From Amphirosellinia nigrospora (lineage: Eukaryota; Ascomycota; Sordariomycetes; Xylariales; Xylariaceae), in contig SCHM01000001.1 in NCBI GenBank assembly GCA_004123355.1, positions 744,001-808,000 of the forward strand: DNA of 64,000 bases, in the 5' to 3' direction. Of the stretch, positions 46,557 to 56,276 are shown in pieces. Every line of letters starts with the position of its first letter. Positions within the stretch are counted from its first letter, which is position 1. A model generated the notes under the pieces. The model saw nothing but the letters and a program-made list of their open reading frames with translations. It was not told the DNA's origin and ran no database searches. The translations under genes were made by a program, and so were the position numbers.

Positions 46557-48555
46557 ATGGTCAAATTCGTGGAATCGGACACGACCGGCCTGCCGCTCAA
46601 ACGAAAACAAGTCGCACATGCGTGTGAAAAGTGCCGTCGCCGGAAAAAGAGATGCATCCACACGGATCTAAAGCCGCACGGCGATCCGTCTTCCGCTCGG
46701 TCGCCCGACAGGTCTTCGGCGGCCGCGGCAGAGAGGTCGGAACCTTCGCGGCCCTCACCGAGCAATCAGAGTAGTAAGACGCACGTGTCGACTCCGGCTC
46801 TTTCAACAGGCGACACGCTGCCAGCTACGCCCATCGTTCAGGATGGGGAGGCAGAGAAGCGCAGAGACGCCCATCTTTCGACATACTATGGCGATCTAAA
46901 CCCGGAGGCAATCCTGATGGAGGCCACTAGTCTGTGCTCTAAGCGCGATGTCTCGGCACCTGGTGGCCTTGGTATCTGGCAGGCCCCTATTGCTCCTCGT
47001 GCCATCGCGCAGAGCCCGAGCGTTCCGAGTGTGCAGTCGTCCTCGCGACGGGCGGTTCAAGACATGTTGAAGTCGTACCTGTGGAACCACTGCCTCCCGT
47101 GCCGCGCCCCAGCACCCGACTATGCGGTGTTGAGGCGCATATACTTCGAGAAGATGAACCCTATATTTCCCATCTTCGAAGACCCCTCGGTGTCGAGTAT
47201 ACCGGATGAGCCAACAGACATCCTGGTTCAGCAGGTGATTAGCCTCGCTGCCGCCGCGGACCCCGAGGCTACGCAACATCTTCGTGTGAGCCCTAACGGA
47301 CCTCTCCTCTCCCGCCAGGAATTCTGCGCCTCGTTGTCTAATTCCGTGTTAACGACACTGGAGGCTGGAATTATAACGGACCGAGTTTGGCTCACTCGCT
47401 TGTCGGCTGCTCTGTCATTATACACACAACCCACGAATGCCGAAGAGGCCGACATCCCGGCCCTCTTGAACAGCCGTGCTGTTCATCAAATGCACACGCT
47501 TGGAATTCAGATGGCGGTGGACGACGGACATCCGAAGAGAGACATGATTCGGTCCATCTTCTGCTGTCTATATGCGCTTGACCGCATCACAAACGCATTC
47601 TACGGCCGTGCTTGCTTAATTCACGAACGGGATGTTGGGTGGGACATAGATGACTGCATTCGTGCACAGCCGCCCCCCTTTCGCCTTCTTCTAATGATCA
47701 TTAATCTACTTGATAAAGTAATCGGACTATATCGTCCTGGAACTCGGCCGAGTAAACCTGTTCTCATCGAGTTGCCTATTTTCGAACAGATGGTCTTAGA
47801 TGCGGAGGCGTCGAGGATGACGAGTTCTTGTCTCGGTAAGTGAGGCGCAGAGTCAAATAGAGGACAAACCTGCTAATTGGTACCAAGCCTCTCTGGAGAT
47901 ATTCTATCATTCAGTCGCTATTCTATCGGCCCAGTCGCCGGCTGATTTGACGTCATCTACCCTACCCAACCCCGCGACCAACAGTCGAAGATCGCTGGCG
48001 GCAGATCGTATCACGTCAATAATTAGCGAGGAGTTCGCTGGCCAGCTCTCATACATGCCATTTATACCGTACGCGGTGTCCCTGTCTCTTAGCGTATCGT
48101 ATAGGAAAATGCGGCACAGCAAAGTCCCCATGTTTAGGAATCGCGGCAAAAAGGCTTTCCGGAAGAATATACAACTCTTGAAATCCATGGACGACATGTT
48201 TTGGAAGTCGAAAACCATGGTAGCTATGGCGGAGCAGGTCCTCAATGAGATGGACAAGACAGTCGCATCTCTCGCTCAAGAGAACGGGCTGACGGATCTC
48301 TCAAAGAGAGCCGAAATAGTATCACAGGGCGAGCGTTCCCACGTACAACCAGAGGAGACCCGGGCCGTAGACTATGCACATAATGTGATAGAAGTGGGCA
48401 ATGAGTGGACGCTATTTGATGCTGTCCCTGATCTGGATTTATTTGGACACTTCGACCCGACATTTGATTTGGGAGCCGTTGATGCTGCGCTCGAAGGCAA
48501 TTTTGATTTCGGAACGTCGACGAACTGGTTTGATTGGCAGCAACAAATGGGATGA
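46557..48555 (+). CDS. Fungal transcription factor with an incomplete Zn2Cys6-like N-terminus
   Basis: The N-terminus KRKQVAHACEKCRRRKKRCIH has the C-x2-C-x6-C half and basic stretch of a Zn2Cys6 DNA-binding domain. The next ~60 residues (DLKPHGDPSSARSPDRSSAA) contain no cysteine, so the second half of the cluster is absent. The central part matches the fungal transcription factor regulatory domain (MNPIFPIFEDPS, LNSRAVHQMHTLGIQMAVDD, RSIFCCLYALDRITNAFYGR). The intron is 47836-47887 (GTAAGT, ACCAAG) and the two exons read through in frame to ...NWFDWQQQMG. The C-terminal acidic/aromatic segment (DLDLFGHFDPTFDLGAVDAA) resembles an activation domain. Its position divergent from the DUF1479 gene suggests, but does not show, a local regulatory target. 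Confidence 0.85.
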
Positions 48556-49080
48556 TATCTGAACTTTAGTGTTCCTCACCAGCACTAAAGTCGCTTCAAA
48601 GGGCGTCCGTTCGCATGCATTGCTTGCGTGGTATATGTAGTGTATCTACCAATTGGGCCACACATACACTAATAGCATGAATCTAATCTAATGACCAATC
48701 ATCGAGGTGACAACCTGCGCTGGTACGGGATGCACACATGGGCATTCTAACTCTTTTACCAAGAGAAGAATCTCCGCGCCATTGTCCTCGGGCCGTCTAC
48801 ACGTCGGCCTTGGGCGGTCGGACCCCGCATCCTCCTCCGCCGCTTGCTATTACAGTTGAGCTGAAAGGTTGGAATGCTCTGGCCCGTATGCGAGACTTAC
48901 ATAATAAAGTAACCAACCTTTCGCACTTCGATATGATGGTTTGTTAACTATTCTCTCGCTTGCGTTGGGGATCCTACTTATGCGTTTTTCGATCCCTTTA
49001 AAGTATTCGCCTTCCCCCTTGCCTAGTCTCTCTCATTTCTCCGACGCCTCTAGCAAATAGGGGAGTCGGCATCGCCCACA
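48556..49080. other. Intergenic, upstream of deoC
   Basis: About 0.5 kb between two + strand genes. Pyrimidine-rich just before the deoC ATG (ccttcccccttgcctagtctctctcatttctcc begins near 49010), as in many fungal promoters. No gene seen. Confidence 0.5.
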
Positions 49081-49838
49081 ATGGCCTCCATCACCGTCAC
49101 GCTATCGCAGATCGCCAAACTGATCGACCACTCGCTTCTTCACCCCACAATGACAGACGGCGAGGTCCTAGCCGGTCTGGAGGTAGCCAAGAAGTTCAAC
49201 GTCGCGGCCGCTTGCGTGAAGCCGTACAATGTGCCCGTCGCCAGGGACGTGCTAGCAAACTCGGGGTCCTGGTGTGCGCCGTCATCGGCTTCCCCCACGG
49301 CAACAGCACGACTGGTATCAAAGTCCTCGAGGCCGAGCAGGCCTTGAGCGATGGCGCGCACGAGATCGACATGGTGGTCAACGTGGGCAAGGTGCTGGGC
49401 GGCGACTGGAACTACGTCACGGAGGAGATCCGCGCCATCAACGACGCCGTCGTGAGGCGCGGCGCGGTGCTCAAGGTCATCTTTGAGAATGACTTCCTGG
49501 GGGACGAGCACGTCGTCCGCCTCTGCTCCGTCTGCTCCGCTCTCCGTGTCGCCTTCGTCAAGACTTCGACGGGGTACGGCTTTGTCAAGCAGCCGAGCGG
49601 ACTCTATGCGTACGAAGGTGCGACGCTCCCGCGTCTGCGGCTGATGAAGGCGAATGTCTCTGAAGATGTTGAGATCAAGGCCGCTGGCGGCGTTCGCACG
49701 CTGGACGAAGTCTTGGCCGTCATGTCGGTCGGTGTTACCAGGATAGGGGCGTCCGCTACGGAGGCGATCCTGCAAGAGGCCATGGCGAGGGGTATAGGGA
49801 GCACGCCAATTCAGGTATCAATACCTGCAGAAAAATAA
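49081..49838 (+). CDS. deoC: Deoxyribose-phosphate aldolase (one frameshift)
   Basis: Cleaves 2-deoxy-D-ribose 5-phosphate to acetaldehyde and glyceraldehyde 3-phosphate in deoxynucleoside catabolism. Class I aldolase motifs are IAKLIDHSLLHPTMTDGEV, AACVKPYNVPVARDVL, VCAVIGFPHGNSTTGIK, EIDMVVNVGKVLGGDWNYV, the Schiff-base lysine in FVKTSTGYG and the phosphate-binding IKAAGGVRTLDEVLAVM. At about 49265 a GGGG run appears to be one base short: the frame shifts between LANSG and VLVCAVIG. With it restored the protein has 252 residues, typical for the family. Codon third positions are strongly G/C compared with most of the window. It converges on the DUF1993 gene, 280 bp away. Cytosolic, monocistronic. 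Confidence 0.93.
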
Positions 49839-50118
49839 CAGAGAGCCTGTTCGCTCAGCTGTGGCGTAATAGCTTCTTCGTCCCATCTGCCCCACGCTGT
49901 GGAAAAATCTAACAAAAGGCGGAGTAAACCGAGACCGTCTCACACTCGACTTTTTAAGACATCTCGCAAATACAGGGGGAAAAAAATCACTCTTGGATAT
50001 CACGATAAAGAATGTAATTAAGCCCAGTGTAGCGCAACCGTCTATTGAGTCTAGCTATTTTTATATAACCTTTTATTATTTTTTTATTTATCCCAATTTT
50101 TTCCCAATTTTTTGCTCT

Positions 50119-50775
50119 TTATGCGAGTTTGACAAAGGTCTGGATGAAGTCCTTCTTGCCGAGGGCGACGCCCTTGCCGCGCAGGATGTCGTAGGCGGTG
50201 GTCAGGTGGAAGTAGATTGGGGGTGAGGTAGCCTAGGACGTAGTCGATGGCCTTCATGTTGACCTCCTTGCCGGCGCCCATCATGGCGGTCACGGTCTCG
50301 CCCTCCTTGCCGTTGACGGACTCAGGCTTGACGGCCTGGAGGAGCTCGAGCACCTCGGAGAGGTACTTCTTGCTGTCCTCGAGGGAGGCTGGGTCGTCGT
50401 CGTTAGCTGTAAGTTTCTTGTCTTGTTTTTTACATCTAGTGCGTGGTACATGTATGACTTGAGAGCGGGGATAGGCATCCTCCACTCGCCAAGTATGTAC
50501 GTACATACACAGAGAGGAAGGAATAAGGGTAGAATATAATCACGTACCAGTCCGAACTCAATCTTGGGAGGGGGGGTGCCGGTGAGCTTGAGGACGGTCA
50601 TGGCGCCGTGGAGGGCGCTGATAACGAACTGCTGGCTCAGGGGCCACATGTCGGGAGCGATACGGGTCTCGAGGAGCTCATTGATGTCGGTGCCATGAGC
50701 CTCGGCCTGTGCGATAAGGTGCTGCTCCGCCTTGAGGGCGTTGATGAGGAAGAGGGAGGTCGTAGAGGGAGTCAT
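50119..50775 (-). CDS. DUF1993-family protein (frameshifted)
   Basis: DUF1993 proteins are small helical, DinB-like proteins of unknown function. Exon 1, complement(50548..50775), encodes MTPSTTSLFLINALKAEQHL, then LLETRIAPDMWPLSQQFVI. An intron of about 141 nt ends at TTACAG (50407). Exon 2 has LEDSKKYLSEVLELLQAV and KAIDYVLGYLTP, and after a frame break near 50225 FHLTTAYDILRGKGVALGKK and DFIQTFVKLA. Two bases missing from a C run, and one G at the splice donor, would give 173 codons. High G/C third positions match the convergent deoC gene. No metal-binding triad typical of catalytic DinB proteins was identified. Its role is unknown. Confidence 0.8.
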
Positions 50776-53162
50776 TGTTGCGGTTGTGGGAGTAGGTCTT
50801 GTTGGTGAATAGGTTATTTGTCGTAGCTTGATAATGAAGGAGAGGAAAAGGGGGAAAGACGACAGCAGCAGTGACACGGCCCCCTTTCATATATAGACAG
50901 ACAGACAGATGGCACAAGCGAATCGAGACAAACAACCCCTCCGTTACCCAGACACCAACTGTCCTCAACCCTCCTTGTACCGTTCAACAACCCCCCCCCA
51001 CCGCCTTACTATTCTCGACACTGGCGATCCCATGTATGGATGGTTGCGGTCAATGGCCATTGGGAAAAAAAGGATCCCGGTCAGAGTTGTGTCGTTAGAC
51101 TAACTCCTTTCGAGCTTCTCGTTCCCAATAGCACCTCTAGCCAACCCTCTCCCTCCATGTCATTGGCTTGGTAATCATGAAGTGGTCTGGTGGAGTACTG
51201 ACTACGCATATTTAACTAGATACTTAGGCTCGCGTCTCCGCTGACAAATATGGGGCCGGCCCGGACAAGAACAAAGTTTCAGGGGTCCCATTACTTAGGT
51301 AGTTATCGACATCGTACATATTGCGGTGTGGTATTCGTGCCGTATCTGCGGCTACGAGAATAGACCAGGGTTGATTTATGTTCTTGGCTATTGGCTGGGT
51401 TAGAGAAGAATGCTGGTATGAGGAATCATTTATGCAAGTAAGCAGGCCGGGCGGGCATAAGCAAGATCGGGAGTCATCATGGAGTTAGGGCTCAAGAGTC
51501 GTCGCGATGTTGAGAGCGAGTTAAAGTATTACGCAACCCGCGTAGGGGGCCCCTTGCGTCTCTCGCCTTATCTAAGTAACTACATGAACATAGTAACTAA
51601 TCCAGCGAAAACGTCGACCCGGGATGGAATCATGATAACTTCTTTCTGCACAGAGCGCATTACCGACCCTGTCGTGTAAGGATCGATAAAACAAGCGAAA
51701 CAGGGATCGAGCTCGTTACATACAAGGTGAACCGCTTATGCTGACCACGACGTCGCAGCCCCAAACCCCAAATTGCCTCGGAAAGACTAATACAAATATT
51801 GTGGCAGGTAGTAAGAGGTAGATAGTAAAACACCAAGCCAAGCCACCCTTCCCAGACCTATCGAAGGTTATGGAAACACCGGTGGAGCACGGCAAAGCGA
51901 GTACCGATGTGTGATGAATGAATCGAAGCGGATATCTACGCGACTCAAGCGCGGGCCAGTCGACGCAAGCACACTTGCAGCTGAGCGAGGAACCTTGCGG
52001 CAGACCTACATGTACATATATACATGTATATGACCTATAACACAGGCTGGGTCCGCTCATAATATCATTGTTACGTATGTACAGCAAGAACGTACATATA
52101 CATATTTTGTCTTGCATGCAGCAGGTAGCATACATTGCGGACATGCCAGCAGGGGTTTGCTGGCGTTGCGTGCAGTACAAGTGGACTTAACATCATGGGA
52201 TGTTAGCATCTCGAGATTATGTACGTGTATCGAACTGTAAGGCTTTATTTAGGACCCCTCTATCCTTCTTTAGCCCCGCCCAGCCAACCCCCGCGAGTTC
52301 GGGTTTTAGCTTAGATGAATAATAAGTCAGGCACCGATGGCCGACGGACTTACCGTCTAACGAAAAGTTGTACTTAGGTAAGTAGGGAAAAAAAAAAACT
52401 TAATAAGGTAATAACCTTATCGCCGCCGAAGGAAAAAAACACGATTCGTCTATCGCGATCCATCAACCCGTCGTCTGCCGAAAAAAAGTTCCGCTCTCAA
52501 CGCGGGGTTCATCAAACCCGAATTACCGTCAAGACCATCAAGGTTCTGCACGCTCGATGGGCCAAGCCAACCCAGCCTCCAACTTAGTGTGTCGCCCTAC
52601 TTACTAGGTAGGTTAGGCAGACAACGCAAGAAAAGGGTCTTTGTTTATCTTGCGAGTCTAGATCACTCGCCGGCCCGGCGTGACAAGTGAGATGCTTGTA
52701 CGTGTCACAGATGCCTTAATTCTGTCAAGGTTGGGTAGTCGGTCTCACTGTTTTATTTTTTATCAAATTATTTACGGTCAAGGCGGCTTGGTAAGTAGGT
52801 AGTAATCCAGTGTTGGAATGTGATGTTGCATCGTGGACAAAATATAAATACCACACTAATCAGACCCGAGTCTTAGCGCCTAATCCTAACGAGATACATC
52901 ACAGAAAAGGGTAATAAAACAGCGTGAACTCCTAGCCGGCTACAAAGTCATACCCTCACAACATTTCCAGCACCGTCGCTCATCCATAGTTCTCCAAAAA
53001 AACATGAGGTTGAGTGGCCAGCGTTGAGGCGGAACGCCCCTTTTCCCTACCCCATAGAAATGTATCCCGATGCCATGGTCCTCGTCAACAACTGATCATT
53101 GAATCCAATAAACGCAACAAGCTTCTTTTGTTTCAGAACCTAAACAGCCACCGTGGCGGTGA
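50776..53162. other. Long intergenic region
   Basis: About 2.4 kb with no credible gene. It holds a TA/CATG low-complexity stretch (acatgtacatatatacatgta) near 52011-52031, several TAGGTA-type motifs (52376-52390, 52603-52615, 52791-52803) and an A-run near 52387-52399. Confidence 0.5.
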
Positions 53163-54500
53163 CTAATCCTTGGTAATCCACAGCCAGACCACGGCCTTCT
53201 CCCGACCAGAACGGGAGCTATCCCAGCCGCAATCACTTAGCGTCTTCTGACAATCCGCCTCCTGGTCTCCCTGGAACACCATGCCACGGTACCACTTACC
53301 ACCGCCGGCCTCGATGACTTCGGTGATCCTGTTCAATGCTGGATTGGGGTTGAAGGCGCCGAAGCGTTGCATGAGCTCCCCAATCGTCGTGTTAGTGGGT
53401 ACATGAAACTTGGCGAAAGAGAAATTCATATTGGGAGCCCTCCATGGAGGTTCATTTGTCTTAAAGACGTGGATCTTGGTGTGGTCGCTGTGGAAGATGT
53501 AGTTGTAGCCAGGCTCACAGCCCGCGCCGCCCGTAGAGTTGACCATGTTCATACCCGGAAATTCGTCACTGACGTGGGGGTGTGGCTGTGGAAAACGCTG
53601 ATCTGGGCCGTAGCCACTGGCGCCATATAGTCCGTACTGCGGCCAAGGATACGCGGGTCCTTGTAGTTGAGAGTATGCTCCCGCTGGGTATGGTCCCGAT
53701 GGGTATGCACCTAGGAATCGTCAGCCTGGTCATCCATGACAGTGGTAACCCCAAAGAGTCTGCAAGACATACCGGGCGCTGCATTAGCATAGCCCTGTGC
53801 ATTATGCATATTGCCGCCTTCGACATCCCAGCCGAAGCGTGGGTTCCACCCGCCCTGTCCAGGAGTTTGGCCAGCCATAGGCGCGGGAATATTAGTAGGT
53901 GGGAGACTAAAATCTAGCTGGGGGGAGACTCGGGTGGTCGTTTCAACACTACGGAAGGGTGATGTAGGGTCGACTTTGTGTAGGAAGGGATGTAAGTCAA
54001 GATCAACAGGCGTATTTTTGGCGAGAATCAAGTAACCGTCCTCCGTGAAGTCGAGATCGTAATATGTGTTTGAGGGGTTATCTGATGGGGAAATGTTAGT
54101 ATAAATCTGATAGGGTGAAAGAGTGATGGAAAGGATCAGATGCTATGGATAAGCCAAGATTTGACCCGGAGAAAACGAATTGTAGACTTACCACCAATTT
54201 CTAGTTGAGGCTCGCTATCAGTGCCAGAGTAAGAGATTGAGTCTTCGTCGTCTCTCTGTCCTAAGAGGAGCTCGATGCGCCAGAGTTCACGGTCTTCAGC
54301 GTCATAGAACGATCCAATAACAAGACAAGCCCACGGTAGGCCGGTTGGGTGAACCCAAGTGTATTGTCCCGTAATGAGTTTCGTAGCGGGATAGGGAAGT
54401 TCACGTCGATCCGATCGACTGGCTTGGGAATCCACGTTGAGTGATTGTGGCCCCCTGCAACTCGGCGTCTGCACGAGCTGAAGGGGTAGGACTGTGCTAC
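53163..54500 (-). CDS. Conserved hypothetical protein, start exon unresolved
   Basis: Three exons, complement 54192..~54500, 53773..54081 and 53163..53710, join in frame across introns with GTAAGT..ATCAG and GTATGT..CCTAG ends. Recognisable segments are KLITGQYTWVHPTGLPWACL, SFYDAEDRELWRIELLLGQR and YYDLDFTEDGYLILAKN, then a Gly/Tyr/Pro/Gln-rich low-complexity linker (PSGPYPAGAYSQLQGPAYP). A compact C-terminal domain follows (KFHVPTNTTIGELMQRFGAF, EVIEAGGGKWYRGMVFQGD, WLWITKD). The C-terminal block has a ubiquitin-like feel (TTIGELMQRF...WYRGMVF), but this is not a firm assignment. No ATG lies in frame after the upstream TGA (~54513); an acceptor-like CCTTCAG near 54479 implies an unlocated first exon. 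Confidence 0.7.
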
Positions 54501-55556
54501 GCTTTGATCAACACAGCTTGTATTGAGGCGTGACGAGAAAGAAAAGCGCGAAGATATTGTTATGCGAAGAGCTGATTTGACACTATGCACACGCCGCGAG
54601 CATGGGAAATGAACCGGGGAGCAGTTGGTTGTTTTTGGTGGCTAATTCTGTAAGAGTATCAAGGCGTCAAGCTACAACGATGGTATATAGCAAGATGAAA
54701 GAAATTGAATATTTGCGGCTTGTTAAACAAATTGGTTTCGTGTAACTTGGTCGAAGGCGTAGCCTACACCATGAAGCATTCACGCATCTCCATTAACTAA
54801 TTGGCGATGTTTAAGTGGGCCGTAAACCAGCTTCCCAGGCGGTTAGCACCACGAACAAACTTCGCAACCAATGAAAAGCCCGCGGGGAGAGTGCATGTTT
54901 GGTGATTGTCCTAGACAATCCAGTCATCGCTCGGATATGAGTTAGTGATACCCAGCTATTTGGGACGCGCGTTTCCACTACATGTTTGGCAGAGTACCTA
55001 AGGTAGCGCATTATGAATGCAAACATTGGTGTGAATCATTACCATTGTCACTCAATGGCACATGTGGCATGCCAATGATGGCAAACAAGGAATAGGGCCG
55101 GCATGACTTAAAAACGCCACACCTAGCATACACATCCAAGCCGAATGCTCTACAACAGAGCAGGTGATGATCATGTTTTGACACTGGCAAACTCGAATTT
55201 GTAGCTGGCGATTCAAGCCCGCGGAGGACCAATTCTGAGTCACCCCATGTCAGTAGATCATATGGAGTGCCCGGTATGCTAGGTAGGCACATATCACGCC
55301 CCTGATTCGCCTTGGGGAGAGTGAGATTGAGTCATGTGGTTGTTGAGAGATACAGCTGTGAGACTGAGCAGTCGTACAAGCGGTCTGACGAAGTACTTCG
55401 GCGATCACAATTTATTCTCTAGCCGAGAAAGTAGATGCCATCGTATGGTTTGATAGTCTAGCGAGAAGGCCATGCGCGGGACGGCAGCGATACGCCCAGA
55501 TGCGAAGAGCGGTAATTGGAGGAGATGGAGGTGAAGGACTCCGGCCTATCATTCGA
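54501..55556. other. Upstream of the hypothetical gene; downstream of the ankyrin gene
   Basis: About 1 kb between two minus-strand genes. It probably contains the missing first exon of the hypothetical gene. No other feature seen. Confidence 0.45.
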
Positions 55557-56276
55557 TCAGGTAGAGGCGGCCGTTTCCTGGTCTACAAGTCGTACTGCCC
55601 CGCCTTTTCGACCTTCGTCAGTCTCCTGCTTGACACGTCTTCGCTTCTCAACCTCTGCTACGAGGTTCTTGAAATACACCTCGGCCTGTACTGTGGCACT
55701 GTAAGCAACAGCGCTCCAGCTCCAGATATTCTTCTTTTCCGCATCGGCGCCGGCTGCGAGAAGAGTCCGTAATACGAGAAGGTGCCCATTGCTGCTGGCG
55801 AAATGGAGGGCGGTATTGCCGTCGACGTCGGCATTCTGGACGGCTAACTCGGCACCACCAGGCACATAGGTAAGGAGGATTTGAAGCACAGTATCGTGGC
55901 CACCGATGCTAGCCTCCATGATAGCGTCCCTGCCCCGTATATCACGACGCAAGATGGTAGCCGAATCGTTCTCGGCCAGGAAATGAACCACCTCGGTATG
56001 CCCGGCACCGGCAGCCAGCATCAGAGCAGTCTGATGAAGGTCATTGAGGGCAGACGTGGGTTTCTCGTGGTCGAGGGCAACCAGAACCTTGCAGACCTGA
56101 AGATGTCCGAGACTAGCAGCGAGGTGGAGATTCGAGTTGGCGAGCCCGTCGGCGGAATGGTCGGGGTTGTGAATAAGGTCGGGATGGTTGTTGATGATGC
56201 GCCTGACTAACGAGGCATCGTTGCTGTGCACAGCCCTACGCAGCCTCTGCAGTGGTTCGATCCTATCAAGGCGCAT
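55557..56276 (-). CDS. Small ankyrin-repeat protein
   Basis: An intact 239-residue single-exon ORF with about four ankyrin repeats: SNLHLAASLGHLQVCKVLVA, TALMLAAGAGHTEVVHFLAE, DAIMEASIGGHDTVLQILL and TALHFASSNGHLLVLRTLLA, followed by a capping segment WSWSAVAYSATVQAEVYFKN. A Lys/Arg/Glu-rich C-terminal helix (VEKRRRVKQETDEGRKGG) follows. The architecture resembles small soluble ankyrin proteins of ascomycetes such as fission yeast P16F5.05c, presumably a protein-interaction module. Partners are unknown. The start MRLDRIEPLQRLRRAVHSND fits the usual N-terminus of such proteins. Confidence 0.85.
   Translation of the reverse strand: MRLDRIEPLQRLRRAVHSNDASLVRRIINNHPDLIHNPDHSADGLANSNLHLAASLGHLQVCKVLVALDHEKPTSALNDLHQTALMLAAGAGHTEVVHFLAENDSATILRRDIRGRDAIMEASIGGHDTVLQILLTYVPGGAELAVQNADVDGNTALHFASSNGHLLVLRTLLAAGADAEKKNIWSWSAVAYSATVQAEVYFKNLVAEVEKRRRVKQETDEGRKGGAVRLVDQETAAST

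Noticed and set aside
49140-49775. 211-codon minus-strand ORF across deoC
   Set aside because: It is the antisense shadow of the GC-rich aldolase gene; the aldolase motifs lie on the + strand.
52005-52035. Possible inverted-repeat transposon end
   Set aside because: It is only a TA/CATG low-complexity stretch with no terminal repeats, target duplication or transposase nearby.
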